A DNA stretch of 25,730 nt from the NCBI GenBank assembly GCA_028701415.1, contig JAQVQU010000012.1, forward strand, positions 1 to 25,730. The letters run 5' to 3'. Under the pieces are notes generated by a model. The model did no database searches, had not been told where the DNA came from, and saw only the letters and a list, made by a program, of their open reading frames with translations. The translations under genes were made by a program, and so were the position numbers. This stretch comes from Clostridia bacterium. Lineage in GTDB: Bacteria; Bacillota; Clostridia; Christensenellales; DTU072. Of this stretch, positions 25,650 through 25,730 are shown one piece after another. Numbering within the stretch: the stretch's first letter is position 1; every line of letters starts with the position of its first letter.

Positions 25650-25730
25650 TTATTTTGTAATTGCCTCATCCCATACTGGGTCTTTTCCCAACCCCAATAT
25701 TTGCGTTATTGTCGAAGCGATATTTGAAAG
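25650..25730 (-). CDS. C-terminal end of a gene cut by the window edge
   Basis: Twenty-six codons and a TAA stop in one open frame run from the right edge. The peptide contains SNIASTITQILGLGKDP and ends in DEAITK. The pattern of Ala, Thr and Ile followed by LG resembles the C-terminal end of alkaline-phosphatase-superfamily enzymes (phosphopentomutase, cofactor-independent phosphoglycerate mutase or phosphodiesterases), but too little is present for a firm call. Same strand as the ABC exporter operon, 183 nt upstream of it. Confidence 0.5.
   Translation of the reverse strand, partial: LSNIASTITQILGLGKDPVWDEAITK

Overview
The window looks like a chromosomal core region of a low-G+C Gram-positive bacterium (Bacillota, Clostridia-like or a near relative). 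The clues are an A/T-rich composition, strong GGAGG-type ribosome binding sites, sigma-A-like promoters often with an extended TGn -10, a Gram-positive style rho, and an adjacent tRNA1(Val) methyltransferase/rsmI pair as in Bacillus yabB/yabC. TGA is used as a stop (for example at 6538 and 18485) and Trp is TGG, so the genetic code is the normal one and this is not a Mycoplasma-type code. I cannot name the species. I see no tRNA, rRNA, CRISPR array, phage gene or intact insertion sequence.

Layout: (1) 13-2735, minus strand: tyrS and a PlsC-type acyltransferase fused to a zinc ribbon, each with its own promoter. (2) 3028-8061, minus strand: an apparent three-gene locus made of a membrane-anchored extracytoplasmic protein of unknown function, a LolD/MacB-type ATPase and a large FtsX/MacB-type permease. 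(3) 8062-8591: the longest gene-free interval, with divergent promoters, a near-perfect 21-nt palindrome and short direct repeats. (4) 8592-12262, plus strand: leuS and gap, ending in a strong terminator shared with the convergent oligo-1,6-glucosidase gene (12354-14048). (5) 14133-15698, minus strand: rsmI preceded by trmN6, whose promoter predicts a leaderless mRNA. (6) 15925-16854, plus strand: class II fructose-bisphosphate aldolase, whose terminator touches the stop codon of convergent rho. (7) 16907-20449, minus strand: a long-form PRPP synthetase, a UPF0173 metal-dependent hydrolase and rho, all in one orientation. (8) 20560-25466, minus strand: a translationally coupled heterodimeric ABC exporter, one half of which carries a roughly 400-residue extracellular insertion. 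(9) 25650-25730: the last 26 codons of a truncated gene.

Functionally the region mixes translation (tyrS, leuS, rsmI, trmN6), central carbon metabolism (gap, fba, oligo-1,6-glucosidase, prs), transcription termination (rho) and envelope or export functions (acyltransferase, two ABC systems). The parts most likely to be undescribed are the three-gene ABC locus with its unknown extracytoplasmic partner and the exporter with the giant first extracellular loop. Several starts were moved to agree with ribosome binding sites and promoters (tyrS, leuS, fba, prs, the UPF0173 gene, the glucosidase and the LolD-like ATPase). All family assignments come from motif recognition by eye; no database search was run.
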